A stretch of DNA of 64,000 nt from Nocardia niwae NBRC 108934 = DSM 45340 (GTDB lineage: Bacteria; Actinomycetota; Actinomycetes; Mycobacteriales; Mycobacteriaceae), in contig NZ_BDCK01000011.1 in NCBI RefSeq assembly GCF_001613465.1, positions 1 to 64,000 on the forward strand, given 5' to 3'. Both the position numbers and the translations under genes were made by a program. The stretch's first letter is position 1. The number at the start of each line of letters is the position of its first letter. Below are positions 9,817 through 19,214 of this stretch, one piece after another. The notes beneath the pieces were generated by a model. That model had not been told where the DNA came from, did not search any database, and was given only the letters and a program-made list of their open reading frames with translations.

Positions 9817-11162
9817 CGCACGCTCACCTCGCTTCCACGGAACGCGGGCGCACCGGCCCGGGTCACCCAGCCCGGCACCTGGTCCGGGGCGACGCCGTTG
9901 GCCGCGCCGTAGATCGCGCCGAGCGACTGCTGCTCCATGGGGGAACCGGCGATCGTCGGCATCTTGCTCGCCGGGTGGACGCCGAACTGCGGCGGCTCCA
10001 GGTGACCGATCTGCTGATCACCGGGATTGCGGCTGGGCACGGCGTAGGAGCCGTCGTTGTTCGGGCCGCCGGTGTACTGGCCGGGGTCGACGCCCAGCGG
10101 CATCTCGGGGATGCACCACGGCCCCCTGGTATCCAGCCAGCGCGGTTCGTCCTGATTGGGCAGGTATTTGCCGCGGGTATTGGTCAGTTCGATGGTCACC
10201 CGCGAGCCGGGCAGGTCGGTGCCCTTGCCGAAGATCCGGTCGATGCGCGGCTTCAGCTGCGCGAAGTTGGCCAGCGCGCAGGCGTAGTTCGGCGAGTAGT
10301 AGGCCAGCTGCTCCAGCGCGGGGCGGGAGTCGGCGGCCACGTCGACGATGTTGTCGCGGTTGGCGATCAGGAAATCGGTGGTGGTGGCCGCGGTCGGCGT
10401 CAAGGTCGCGTAGAGGGCGTCGATGTCGGTGCGCCGCTGCACGATCGTCGCGTTGGTCGTGCGCAGGTTGTCCAGCGCCTGGATCAGCTGCGGCGCCGCG
10501 TCGGAGTAGGTGGCCGCCACCTCGGCGAAACTGCGCAGATCGGCCTGCAGGTCCGGAAGAACCACGTTGACCTGGCGGAAGGCGTCGTCCAGCTTGTCCA
10601 CCGTCTCGCCGAGCGCGAAGCCCTGACCGGCCAGCGCCTGCGACAGCGCGCCCAGCGTGGCCGCGAGATCCTGCGGCGGGATGGCCTGTAGCAACGGCAG
10701 CAGGTCGTCGAGCAGTTTGCTCAACTCGATGGCGTTGCCGCTGACGTCCTGGTGCAGCGTCACGCCATCGGTGAGATGCTGCGGGCTCGGGTCTTGCGGG
10801 ATCACCAGATCCACGTAGCGCTCGCCGAACAGCGTCTTGGGCAGCAGCCGCGCGGTCGCGTTGGCGGGGATCTGCTGCGCCTTGTCCGGATTGATGGCCA
10901 GGTTCAGCGTCACCTCGCCGCCCTCGGAACTGCTCGAGCGCACCTCGCCGACGGTGATGCCACGCACCTTCACGTCGGCGTTGCGGGTCAGCGCGTTGCC
11001 CACGCTGTCGGTGATCAGGTCGACGTGCACCGTCTTCACGAACTGCTTGTTGTAGATCGCGACGGTGGTCCAGAGGAACAGCGCGACCACGACGAAGAAA
11101 GCGATGCCGAGCGCTCGGGTTCGCAGCTTCGCGGTCGAGCGCCAGGCCTGCGTGCGGCTCAT
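9813..11162 (-). CDS. mceA: Mce family protein MceA
   Basis: A 449-residue first Mce subunit. The start MSRTQAWRSTAK overlaps the yrbEB stop by 4 nt. It has an anchor helix ALGIAFFVVVALFLWTTVAI, an MCE domain with VKVRGITVGEVRSSSS and ERYVDLVIPQD, a helical segment, and a long Pro/Gly-rich C-terminal region with two Cys (NYACALAN, GPWCIPEMPLG). The substrate (sterol, fatty acid or mycolic acid) cannot be read from the sequence. Confidence 0.93.
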   Translation of the reverse strand: MSRTQAWRSTAKLRTRALGIAFFVVVALFLWTTVAIYNKQFVKTVHVDLITDSVGNALTRNADVKVRGITVGEVRSSSSEGGEVTLNLAINPDKAQQIPANATARLLPKTLFGERYVDLVIPQDPSPQHLTDGVTLHQDVSGNAIELSKLLDDLLPLLQAIPPQDLAATLGALSQALAGQGFALGETVDKLDDAFRQVNVVLPDLQADLRSFAEVAATYSDAAPQLIQALDNLRTTNATIVQRRTDIDALYATLTPTAATTTDFLIANRDNIVDVAADSRPALEQLAYYSPNYACALANFAQLKPRIDRIFGKGTDLPGSRVTIELTNTRGKYLPNQDEPRWLDTRGPWCIPEMPLGVDPGQYTGGPNNDGSYAVPSRNPGDQQIGHLEPPQFGVHPASKMPTIAGSPMEQQSLGAIYGAANGVAPDQVPGWVTRAGAPAFRGSEVSVR

Positions 11163-12022
11163 CCGGCCACCCGCACCGTGGTGGTGGTGCCCCAGATCGC
11201 GAGGCTGAGGAAGAAGTCGAGCACGTTCACCAGGACGATCGCGGCGCGGACCGCGCGGCCGACCGCGACGCCGACGCCGGCGGGGCCGCCGGTGGCATGG
11301 AACCCGTAGTAGCAGTGCACCATGATGATCACGAACGCGAAGACCAGCACCTTGAGGAACGAATAGAGCACGTCCTCCGGTGGCAGGAACAGACTGAAGT
11401 AGTGGTCGTAGGACCCGCTGGATTGGCCGTTGAACCAGATGCTGATCGACCGCGATGCCAGGAACGTGCCGAGCAGTCCGACGATGTAGAGCGGGATCAC
11501 CGCGAGGAACCCGGCGATCACTCGGCTGGTCACCAGGAACGGCACGCCGGGCACCGCCATCACCTCGAGCGCGTCGATCTCCTCGGAGATCCGCATGGCG
11601 CCCAGTTGCGCGGTGAAACCGCAACCGACCGTGGCCGACAGGGCGAGGGCGGCGACCAGCGGAGCGATCTCGCGAGTGTTGATGTAGGCGGTGAGGAAGC
11701 CGGTGAGCACCGAGCTGCCGAGCGCGTCGAGCGCCTTGAAGCCCTGCAGCCCGACGACGACGCCGACGGAGCCGGACATGAAGACGATGACGCCGATGGT
11801 GCCGCCGATCACCGCCAGCGCGCCGCTGCCGAAGGTGACCTCGGCGAGCAACCGCATGACTTCCTTGCGGTAGTGCACCGCGGTCCGCGGGATCCAGGCG
11901 ATGGCCCGCGTGTAGAACGACATCTGCTCGCCCGCGCGATCGATGACGTTGAGCGGCATACGAGCGAATTCACCCACCCGGCGCATGGACTTGGCGACCG
12001 GGGTCCGGTACGACGTGGCCAT
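11159..12022 (-). CDS. yrbEB: YrbE/MlaE-family permease B of the Mce transporter
   Basis: A 287-residue inner-membrane permease with an N-terminal amphipathic helix and five or six membrane helices. It carries the MlaE-family cytoplasmic signature RISEEIDALEVMAVPG that docks the ATPase. It pairs with YrbEA and MceG to power lipid import. It lies 3 bp after yrbEA and overlaps mceA by 4 nt. Confidence 0.93.
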   Translation of the reverse strand: MATSYRTPVAKSMRRVGEFARMPLNVIDRAGEQMSFYTRAIAWIPRTAVHYRKEVMRLLAEVTFGSGALAVIGGTIGVIVFMSGSVGVVVGLQGFKALDALGSSVLTGFLTAYINTREIAPLVAALALSATVGCGFTAQLGAMRISEEIDALEVMAVPGVPFLVTSRVIAGFLAVIPLYIVGLLGTFLASRSISIWFNGQSSGSYDHYFSLFLPPEDVLYSFLKVLVFAFVIIMVHCYYGFHATGGPAGVGVAVGRAVRAAIVLVNVLDFFLSLAIWGTTTTVRVAG

Positions 12023-12025
12023 CTG

Positions 12026-12820
12026 TCAGGCGCCCTTGGCCGGGACGACCTGTAGGTACACCAGCGTCAGGATGAGGTTCACGAAGAACAGCACCATGAA
12101 CGTGATCACCACGGATTGGTTCACCGCGTCACCGACTCCTTTCGGGCCCCCCTTGGGATGCAGCCCCTTGTACGCGGCGATGACGCCGGCGAGCAGACCG
12201 AAAACCGCCGCCTTGATCTCACCGATCCACAGGTCCGGCAGCTGAGCGAGGGCGGAGAACGACGCCAGGTAGGCGCCGGGGGTGCCGCCTTGCAGCAACA
12301 CGTTGAAGAAGTACCCACCGGCGATGCCGACCACCGAGACCAGGCCGTTGAGCAGCAGCGCGACCAGCATCATGCCGAGCACGCGCGGCACCACCAGCTT
12401 TCGCACCGGATCGATGCCGAGCACTTCCATCGCGTCGATCTCCTCGCGGATGGTGCGCGAGCCGAGATCGGCGGCCACCGCCGAACCGGCCGCGCCCGCG
12501 ATGATCAGGGCGGTCACGACGGGGGCGGCCTGCTGGACGGTTGCCAGCACACTGGTCGCGCCCGTGAAGGACTCCGCGCCCAGCTGTTTGATCAACGAGC
12601 CGGTCTGCAAGGCCACGACCGCGCCGAACGGAATCGCGACCAGCGCGCTGGGCAGGATCGAGACGCTCGCGATGAACCACGACTGCTCGATGAACTCCCG
12701 CCACTCGAACGGACGACGAAATGTCTTCCGCATAACGTCGATGAGCAGCGCAAATATATTGCCGGCCTGGGCAAACCCCGACTCCAGGGGAGTTCGCAAT
12801 CGCGCCAGGGTCGAATTCAC
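12026..12820 (-). CDS. yrbEA: YrbE/MlaE-family permease A of the Mce transporter
   Basis: A 264-residue permease, partner of YrbEB. It contains the docking signature TIREEIDAMEVLGIDPVRK and multiple hydrophobic helices (for example VTALIIAGAAGSAVAADLG and FFVNLILTLVYL). It starts 11 bp after the mceG stop, placing ATPase and permeases in one operon. Confidence 0.93.
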   Translation of the reverse strand: MNSTLARLRTPLESGFAQAGNIFALLIDVMRKTFRRPFEWREFIEQSWFIASVSILPSALVAIPFGAVVALQTGSLIKQLGAESFTGATSVLATVQQAAPVVTALIIAGAAGSAVAADLGSRTIREEIDAMEVLGIDPVRKLVVPRVLGMMLVALLLNGLVSVVGIAGGYFFNVLLQGGTPGAYLASFSALAQLPDLWIGEIKAAVFGLLAGVIAAYKGLHPKGGPKGVGDAVNQSVVITFMVLFFVNLILTLVYLQVVPAKGA

Positions 12821-12831
12821 GATCGCAGATG

Positions 12832-13908
12832 TTACCCGTTAGTTGCGTTGTGTCGCACGGTGGTGTCGTACGAGCCGCCCTGATAATTAGCCAGGTCGCC
12901 GCTGTTGTACGCCATCACCTGTGTGTCGTCGTTCTCCGCAAGTGATTCGCGGATCGCGACCTGGGCCGCATGGGGCAGCGTGTGCATGATTTCGCGGACG
13001 CGTTCCTTGCGGCGGAGCACGCCCTGGCGCACCGGCATACCCGGGGTCGCGCGCATCTGCGGGATGATGCCCTCGACCTCCTCCGCGCCGCCGTGGTGGT
13101 GCCCGGCGTCCACGAGAGCCTGCTCGCGCGCCATCTGCGCCTCGTCCTTCTCCTCGGACATACCGATCGGGCCGATCATGCGGCCGTTGAGGAACTGCTT
13201 GACCACCGGCTCGTCCGAGGTGAGCAGCACCTCGCGCGGGCCGAACATGACCAGCTGGCGGCGGAACAGCATGCCGATGTTGTCCGGCACGGTGCGCGCC
13301 AGGTTGATGTTGTGCGTGACGATCAGGATTGTGGCGTCGATCTGCGCGTTGATGTCGATCAGCAGCTGCGACAGGTACGAGGTGCGCACCGGGTCCAGGC
13401 CGGAGTCGGGCTCGTCGACGAGGATGATCTGCGGATCCAGCACCAGGGCGCGGGCCAGACCGGCGCGCTTGCGCATACCGCCGGAGATCTCGCCGGGCAG
13501 CTTGCCCTCGGCCCCGAGCAGACCGGTGAGCTCCAGCTTCTCCATGACGATCTGCTTGATCTCGGATTCGCTCTTCTTGGTGTGCTCGCGCAACGGGAAG
13601 GCCACGTTGTCGAACAGATTCATCGAGCCGAACAGCGCGCCGTCCTGGAACAGCACGCCGAAAAGCTTGCGGATCTCGTAGAGCTCCTTGTTGGAGCAGG
13701 TGGTGATATCGGTGCCGTCGATGAAGATGGAGCCGCGTTCAGGGCGCAGCAGTCCGATCAGCGACTTCAGGAACACCGACTTACCGGTACCCGACGGGCC
13801 CAACAGCGCACTGACCTCGCCCGAAGGCAACGTCAACGACACGTCCTGCCAAATTCGCTGGGAACCGAAAGACTTGGTTACACCCTCGGTCCTGACCTCG
13901 ACGCCCAC
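12832..13908 (-). CDS. mceG: Mce transporter ATPase MceG (Mkl)
   Basis: An ABC ATPase of the MlaF type, about 358 residues from the GTG at 13908; a longer GTG reading from 13977 would add 23 residues. It shows Walker A LLGPSGTGKSVFLKSLIG, signature ISGGMRKRAGLARAL, Walker B IILVDEPDSGLDP and the H-loop IVTHN. The C-terminal extension after about residue 240 (IGPIGMSEEKDEAQ) is characteristic of actinobacterial MceG/Mkl. Its position next to rplL matches mkl in M. tuberculosis, but here the whole mce operon follows directly. Confidence 0.93.
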   Translation of the reverse strand: MGVEVRTEGVTKSFGSQRIWQDVSLTLPSGEVSALLGPSGTGKSVFLKSLIGLLRPERGSIFIDGTDITTCSNKELYEIRKLFGVLFQDGALFGSMNLFDNVAFPLREHTKKSESEIKQIVMEKLELTGLLGAEGKLPGEISGGMRKRAGLARALVLDPQIILVDEPDSGLDPVRTSYLSQLLIDINAQIDATILIVTHNINLARTVPDNIGMLFRRQLVMFGPREVLLTSDEPVVKQFLNGRMIGPIGMSEEKDEAQMAREQALVDAGHHHGGAEEVEGIIPQMRATPGMPVRQGVLRRKERVREIMHTLPHAAQVAIRESLAENDDTQVMAYNSGDLANYQGGSYDTTVRHNATNG

Positions 13909-14032
13909 GCCAACCTCCACAATTCTCAGCGAGCTGCCCACCGGCGAACCGCGCGCTCGGTCACCACGGTCCGTCACGTGTGGGTTCGGTCACTGTAACC
14001 CATGAGCGAGACGGGGCACACCCCTACCTGAC

Positions 14033-14049
14033 TGCGGAGTAACTCCGCA
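14033..14049. repeat. 17-bp palindrome upstream of mceG
   Basis: Perfect arms TGCGGAGT and ACTCCGCA around one central base, in the 13978-14092 spacer between the rplL terminator and mceG. It has no T-run in the minus direction. It could be an operator for the mce operon; no regulator gene is adjacent. Confidence 0.4.
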
Positions 14050-14092
14050 ATCTTTTCGGTATCAGCAATAGCGGCGAGATAGCCGGGAAACA

Positions 14093-14128
14093 CGAACGGG
14101 CGGCCCCACAAAGGGGACCGCCCGTTCG
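14093..14128 (-). terminator. Terminator after rplJ-rplL
   Basis: A strong stem-loop: 11-bp outer arms (14093-14103 with 14118-14128), four further G-C pairs, one bulged base and a 5-nt loop, 17 nt after the rplL stop. The downstream minus-strand sequence is TGTTTCCC. It separates the ribosomal operon from the mce operon. Confidence 0.7.
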
Positions 14129-14145
14129 GCGTGTTCGGTCGTGAA

Positions 14146-14526
14146 TTACTTGACCGAGACCTTGGCGCCGGCCTCTTCCAGCTTCGCCTTGGCGGCCTCG
14201 GCGGCATCCTTGGCGACCTTCTCCAGGATCGGCTTCGGAGCGCTCTCGACGAGGTCCTTGGCCTCCTTCAGGCCCAGGCCGGAGACGATCTCGCGGACCA
14301 CCTTGATGACCTGGATCTTCTTGTCGCCCGCGCCCTCGAGGATGACGTCGAACTCGTCCTGCTCCTCGGCGGCCTCGGCCGGAGCCGCGGCACCGCCGAC
14401 GGCGGCAACGGCGACCGGAGCGGCCGCGGTGACCTCGAACTTCTCCTCGAACTTCTTCACGAAGTCCGACAGCTCGAGCAGGGTCATGTTGCCGAAGGTC
14501 TCGAGCAGTTCGTCAACGTTGGCCAT
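14146..14526 (-). CDS. rplL: 50S ribosomal protein L7/L12
   Basis: A 126-residue stalk protein that recruits translation factors. It has an N-terminal dimerisation domain ([20 protein letters not shown]), an Ala-rich hinge around residues 35-50, and a C-terminal domain with [20 protein letters not shown] and [13 protein letters not shown]. It lies 54 bp after rplJ in the usual L10 operon and is followed by a strong stem-loop. Confidence 0.98.
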   Translation of the reverse strand: MANVDELLETFGNMTLLELSDFVKKFEEKFEVTAAAPVAVAAVGGAAAPAEAAEEQDEFDVILEGAGDKKIQVIKVVREIVSGLGLKEAKDLVESAPKPILEKVAKDAAEAAKAKLEEAGAKVSVK

Positions 14527-14580
14527 TGTTGTTTTCCTTTCGGTAGTTGATGTCTATCGGGCGAGTCGTGCCGCGCGGCA

Positions 14581-15120
14581 TTACTCGGCGGCAGTTCCGC
14601 CTTCTTCGGCCTGCTTCTTCTCCTGCAGCGCGGCGGCCAGGCGGGCCACCTGCGAGGCGGGAGCGTTGAACAGACCGGCGGCCTTGGTGAGGTTGCCCTT
14701 GAGCGCGCCCGCCAGCTTGGCCAGCAGCACCTCGCGGGTCTCCAGGTCGGCGATCCGCTCGACCTCGGACACGGACAGCGGAGCGCCGTCCATGTAGCCG
14801 CCCTTGATGATGAGCGCCTTGTTGTCCTTCGCGAAGGTCTTCAGGGCCTTGGCCGCGTTGACCGGCTCACCCGTGATGAAGGTGATCGCGGTCGGCCCGA
14901 CGAACAGGTCGTCGAGACCTTCCACGCCCGCCTCAGCGGCAGCACGCTTGACCAGGGTGTTCTTGGCGACGGAGTACGTGGCGTCGGCGCCGAGCGCGCG
15001 CCGCAGCTCGGTGAGCTTGCCGACCGACAGGCCACGGTATTCCGTGACGACGGTGGCCGTCGAGCTCTTGAACTGCTCCGCGATCTCCTCGACCGCGGTG
15101 ACCTTCTCGGGTTTTGCCAT
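14581..15120 (-). CDS. rplJ: 50S ribosomal protein L10
   Basis: A 179-residue L10 that anchors L7/L12 dimers on the ribosome. The start [13 protein letters not shown] follows a GGAGG-type site. Conserved segments include [16 protein letters not shown] and [12 protein letters not shown]; the C-terminal helices carry L12-binding sites. A leader of about 260 nt with a terminator-like hairpin precedes it, so feedback attenuation by L10-L12 is likely. Confidence 0.97.
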   Translation of the reverse strand: MAKPEKVTAVEEIAEQFKSSTATVVTEYRGLSVGKLTELRRALGADATYSVAKNTLVKRAAAEAGVEGLDDLFVGPTAITFITGEPVNAAKALKTFAKDNKALIIKGGYMDGAPLSVSEVERIADLETREVLLAKLAGALKGNLTKAAGLFNAPASQVARLAAALQEKKQAEEGGTAAE

Positions 15121-15384
15121 ACTTCGCCTCCTCTCTGATTGGTCGGTTCGTATACGCGAACTACCGATCAGGGGCCGGCGACAAAACAAACGCCCCGAAC
15201 GCAGAGCGTTCCGGGGCGCAACAGAAAACCGATCCGGGATCCACCCGGATCAATTCCCAGCCTCGGCTCTCCCTGCGTGGGCCGCCGGCAATGTCGCCGG
15301 ACCTTCGACCGAACCCATGCGGGATCGGCGACCAACGGTCTTCGGTAGAACGGATTGGGTAGCGATCGAACTCGTCGATAACTG
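15121..15384 (-). ncRNA. Probable L10 leader (autoregulatory 5' UTR)
   Basis: An untranslated leader of about 264 nt between the predicted transcript start (about 15384) and rplJ. The minus strand carries ACCGAAGACCGTTGGTCGCC, resembling the L10-binding region of known L10 leaders, then a terminator-like hairpin. No gene is visible from 15121 to 15543. The family call is from memory of L10 leaders, not a covariance search. Confidence 0.55.
15181..15218 (-). terminator. Attenuator-like hairpin in the rplJ leader
   Basis: Arms 15191-15202 and 15206-15218 form a stem of 12 pairs with one bulge and a 3-nt loop. On the minus strand it is followed by TTTGTTTTGT. This is a classical intrinsic terminator placed about 70 nt before the rplJ start, inside the leader, so read-through must be controlled. 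It could also end transcripts of the upstream FMN reductase gene. Confidence 0.6.
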
Positions 15385-15390
15385 ACGTCC

Positions 15391-15420
15391 AATGTACCCG
15401 GACGGGTTCCCATCTGCCAA
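15391..15420 (-). promoter_or_regulatory. Probable rplJ promoter
   Basis: Minus strand: -35 TTGGCA (15420-15415), 18-bp spacer, -10 TACATT (15396-15391). The predicted transcript start is near 15384. Confidence 0.55.
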
Positions 15421-15543
15421 AACGGGGGGCCGGTGAATGGCCGGACCGAAACCGTCCGGCCGTCGAATCGTTGTGTAGCGACTGATATTTCCGCTACGCC
15501 CGCTCGGCCGAGCAGTAGCGGAAGGCCGCGGCGGTGACCTTTC

Positions 15544-16083
15544 TCACGGCGTCGCGCGCTCGGCATGCCGGACGAGTTCACGCAGGACGGTCGCGGCGCC
15601 GGAGCGGAACTCGGCGTCGGCGACCAATCCGTCCGCGCCGACGTCCTCGCGCAGCACCGGCAGCCGCAGGCAGGCATCGGAATCGATGTCGGCTCCGACG
15701 TAGCCGAGCACGGTGCGCAGCGTCGCGGTCGCGCCGTCACCGCGCCCGGGGACCGCGACGGTGATCCAGGCGACCGGTTTGCCGTAGAGGTCGCCCGCGC
15801 CGACGGTCCAGTCCAACAGGTTCTTCAGGCTGCCCGGCAAGGTGCCCGCGTATTCCGGAGTGCAGAACAGCACGGCGGCGGCGCGCGAAAGTTGTTCGCG
15901 GAGTGCGACAACCGATGGATGAGCGGTGCCGTCGTCGTCGGGATCGAAGGCGGGCAGGTCCGCGAGGCCGTCGTAGCAGGCGGTTTCCACCCCCTCGGGG
16001 GCTATGGCCGAGACAGTCCGCAGTGCGGCGGAATTGGTGGAAGCGGCGCGAGTACTGCCGGAGATCAGCAAAACGAGGGTCAC
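15544..16083 (-). CDS. NADPH-dependent FMN reductase family protein
   Basis: A flavodoxin-like reductase of about 179 residues. It has the FMN phosphate loop ISGSTRAASTN at the N-terminus and FCTPEYAGTLPGSLKNLLDW, the family's flavin/dimer motif. It probably reduces flavin, quinone or azo substrates using NAD(P)H. The GTG at 16083 is chosen because the first beta strand starts there; another GTG at 16104 would add 7 residues. It is inserted between rplA and rplJ. It has its own spacer on both sides, so it is probably transcribed separately from the ribosomal genes. Confidence 0.85.
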   Translation of the reverse strand: MTLVLLISGSTRAASTNSAALRTVSAIAPEGVETACYDGLADLPAFDPDDDGTAHPSVVALREQLSRAAAVLFCTPEYAGTLPGSLKNLLDWTVGAGDLYGKPVAWITVAVPGRGDGATATLRTVLGYVGADIDSDACLRLPVLREDVGADGLVADAEFRSGAATVLRELVRHAERATP

Positions 16084-16182
16084 ATCGAACGCCAACCACG
16101 CCACCGAGTGGATTAGTCCGCAAACGCGCGACGGCGGGAACGCATTACGCGTTCCCGCCGTCGCGGTCGGCTCAGCCGCTGC

Positions 16183-16896
16183 TTACGCGTCCTCGTCGAG
16201 GAGGTTGCGGGTGCGGTTCGGGTCCACCGGGATGCCCGGTCCGGTGTTCGTCGAGACCGTCACCTTCTTGACGTAGCGGCCCTTGGCGGTCGACGGCTTT
16301 GCGCGCAGGATCTCGTCCAGCGCGGCGCCGTAGTTCTCCACCAGCTTGCTGTCGTCGAAAGACGCCTTGCCGATGACGAAGTGCAGGTTGGCCTGCTTGT
16401 CGACCCGGAAGTTGATCTTGCCGCCCTTGATGTCGTTGACGGCCTTGGTCACGTCGGTGGTGACCGTGCCCGTCTTCGGGTTCGGCATCAGGCCGCGCGG
16501 GCCGAGAACACGCGCGATCCGGCCGACCTTGGCCATCTGGTCCGGGGTGGCGATCGCGGCGTCGAAGTCCAGCCAGCCGCCCTGGATCCGCTCGATCAGG
16601 TCCTCGGCGCCGACGGCGTCCGCACCGGCGGCCTCGGCCTCGGCGGCCTTCTCGCCCGCCGCGAACACGATGACGCGGGCGGTCTTACCGGTGCCGTGCG
16701 GCAGGTTGACCGTGCCGCGGACCATCTGGTCGGCCTTGCGAGGATCCACACCGAGACGCACGGCGACCTCGACGGTCGCGTCGGTCTTGGTGGTGGCCGT
16801 CTCCTTCGCCAGGCGCGCGGCGGCCAGCGGGGAGTAGAGCTTGGTGCGATCGACCTTCTCGGCCGCGGCGAGGTACGCCTTGCTTCGTTTTGCCAT
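16183..16896 (-). CDS. rplA: 50S ribosomal protein L1
   Basis: A 237-residue L1, which binds 23S rRNA at the E-site stalk and often represses its own operon. Diagnostic stretches are [20 protein letters not shown] and [18 protein letters not shown]. It follows rplK by 75 bp in the secE-nusG-rplK-rplA order. Confidence 0.98.
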   Translation of the reverse strand: MAKRSKAYLAAAEKVDRTKLYSPLAAARLAKETATTKTDATVEVAVRLGVDPRKADQMVRGTVNLPHGTGKTARVIVFAAGEKAAEAEAAGADAVGAEDLIERIQGGWLDFDAAIATPDQMAKVGRIARVLGPRGLMPNPKTGTVTTDVTKAVNDIKGGKINFRVDKQANLHFVIGKASFDDSKLVENYGAALDEILRAKPSTAKGRYVKKVTVSTNTGPGIPVDPNRTRNLLDEDA

Positions 16897-16971
16897 GATT
16901 CTCTGTCCTTATCAGTGGTTCAGACGTGGTTATCGGGCCTGGCCGGCCCTCCCACCAGGGAGCGATTCCGC

Positions 16972-17406
16972 TCAGCCTTCGACGGTGATGCCCATCGAAC
17001 GCGCGGTACCCGCGATGATCTTGGCCGCCTGATCGAGGTCGTTGGCGTTCAGATCTTCCTGCTTGGTCTTGGCGATCTCGCGCACCTGGTCCATGGTCAC
17101 CTTCGCGACCTTGTTGCGGTGCGGCTCGGCCGAGCCCTTCTGCACGCCTGCGGCCTTGAGCAGCAGCTTGGCGGCGGGCGGGGTCTTCAGCTTGAAGTCG
17201 AACGACCGGTCCTCGTACACCGAGATCTCGACCGGGATGACGTTGCCACGCTGCGACTCGGTCGCGGCGTTGTACGCCTTGCAGAACTCCATGATGTTGA
17301 CGCCGTGCTGACCGAGCGCGGGGCCGACCGGAGGGGCCGGGTTCGCCTGGCCGGCCTGGATCTGAAGCTTGATGATCCCGGCGAGCTTCTTCTTCTTGGG
17401 GGGCAT
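16972..17406 (-). CDS. rplK: 50S ribosomal protein L11
   Basis: A 144-residue L11 of the GTPase-associated centre. It starts [19 protein letters not shown], has the Pro-rich [19 protein letters not shown] switch region, and the C-terminal rRNA-binding domain ends [20 protein letters not shown]. It is the known site of thiopeptide resistance. Operon partner of rplA; nusG ends 97 bp upstream. Confidence 0.98.
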
Positions 17407-17503
17407 CTTTCTTTCCTAGGTGTGTGGTGTCCCTTGCTCTTTGCAAGTCTGGTGAACCGACCCGCCGCGCGGGCCGATTCATCCCGTCGTCGACGGAACG
17501 AAT

Positions 17504-18388
<885 letters not shown>

Positions 18389-18412
18389 CTACCGGCTGTC
18401 GGCGTCGTTCAG

Positions 18413-18811
18413 CTAGCCGAACAGCCAGTTGACACCCTTGATGAACGCCAGATCCAACCCGCTGATGAACGCGACCATGAAAATCACGAACACCAGAACA
18501 ACGCTCGTATAGGTGACCATCTGCTTCCGGTTGGGCCAGATCACCTTGCGCAGTTCCGCGATGACCTCACGCAGGAACTTGATCAAACGCTTGAACGGAT
18601 TACCCGACTTCTTGCGTTCGGCCCGATCGGTCGCCTTGGTTGCCTTCCGCGACGGACGGTCGAGCGTGGCGATAGCGCCCGTGTCGACCTGTGAGGACCC
18701 AGCGCGAGTCCGCCGGGCGGACCGCTTTCCGCTCGGTCGTGTCGCTGCGGCGGTGTCATCGCCTTCGTCGGCGGCATGTGCGCCGCGGCGAGTGTCCCGC
18801 TCGTCGCTCAC
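18413..18811 (-). CDS. secE: Preprotein translocase subunit SecE
   Basis: A 132-residue SecE with a long charged N-terminal extension and a conserved amphipathic region plus single membrane helix (LREVIAELRKVIWPNRKQMV then TYTSVVLVFVIFMVAFISGL). The GTG start follows GAGGAGAAGG and overlaps by 4 nt (GTGA) the stop of a 26-residue leader frame at 18808-18888, implying coupled translation. tRNA-Trp lies just upstream, as in mycobacteria. Confidence 0.95.
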   Translation of the reverse strand: MSDERDTRRGAHAADEGDDTAAATRPSGKRSARRTRAGSSQVDTGAIATLDRPSRKATKATDRAERKKSGNPFKRLIKFLREVIAELRKVIWPNRKQMVTYTSVVLVFVIFMVAFISGLDLAFIKGVNWLFG

Positions 18812-18888
18812 GCCTTCTCCTCGCTCCGTTTGGTGCCGTCGTGCGCGATGCGCGCTGTGCCAATGGCTCGCTCGCCACGCTCGCTCAC
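18808..18888 (-). CDS. 26-residue leader peptide ORF upstream of secE
   Basis: A GTG-started frame of exactly 27 codons, beginning V-S-E-R-G-E-R-A-I-G-T-A. Its TGA overlaps the secE GTG (GTGA). AGAGAGG lies 6 nt before its start, a plausible ribosome-binding site. It shares length, N-terminal pattern and overlap with the frames before the Mas gene and menE. Confidence 0.5.
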   Translation of the reverse strand: MSERGERAIGTARIAHDGTKRSEEKA

Positions 18889-18919
18889 GTCGATCCTCTC
18901 TCGTCGCTGGCATCCAGGG

Positions 18920-18992
<73 letters not shown>

Positions 18993-18994
18993 TC

Positions 18995-19020
18995 GGTTGG
19001 ACGGTGTTGGCTGTCCAACC
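18995..19020. repeat. Inverted repeat flanking the 5' end of tRNA-Trp
   Basis: 8-bp perfect arms GGTTGGAC and GTCCAACC with a 10-nt loop, immediately upstream of the tRNA-Trp 5' end. It could be the terminator of hadAB (which ends at 19215) or a tRNA-processing structure. No T-run follows. Confidence 0.4.
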
Positions 19021-19214
19021 ACTGTGTCGATATTCAGTTGTGCCCTGGTGTCACACAACACGCGCGCCGCTCCGGCAGTTGCCGGCCCCGTGGGCGATCC
19101 GCACGGACCGCCTGGAACCAGCCCCTCAGAGCAGCGCGCAGCGGCTGGCGACCCCAGAAACCTGAGTGTACGTTACCGTGCGCGGCATTAGCCAATCCGG
19201 GTCGCCGTCCCTGG

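Noticed and set aside
14035..14060. Palindrome followed by ATCTTTTCGG as a plus-strand terminator
   Set aside because: No plus-strand gene lies upstream to be terminated; an operator or chance palindrome is more plausible.
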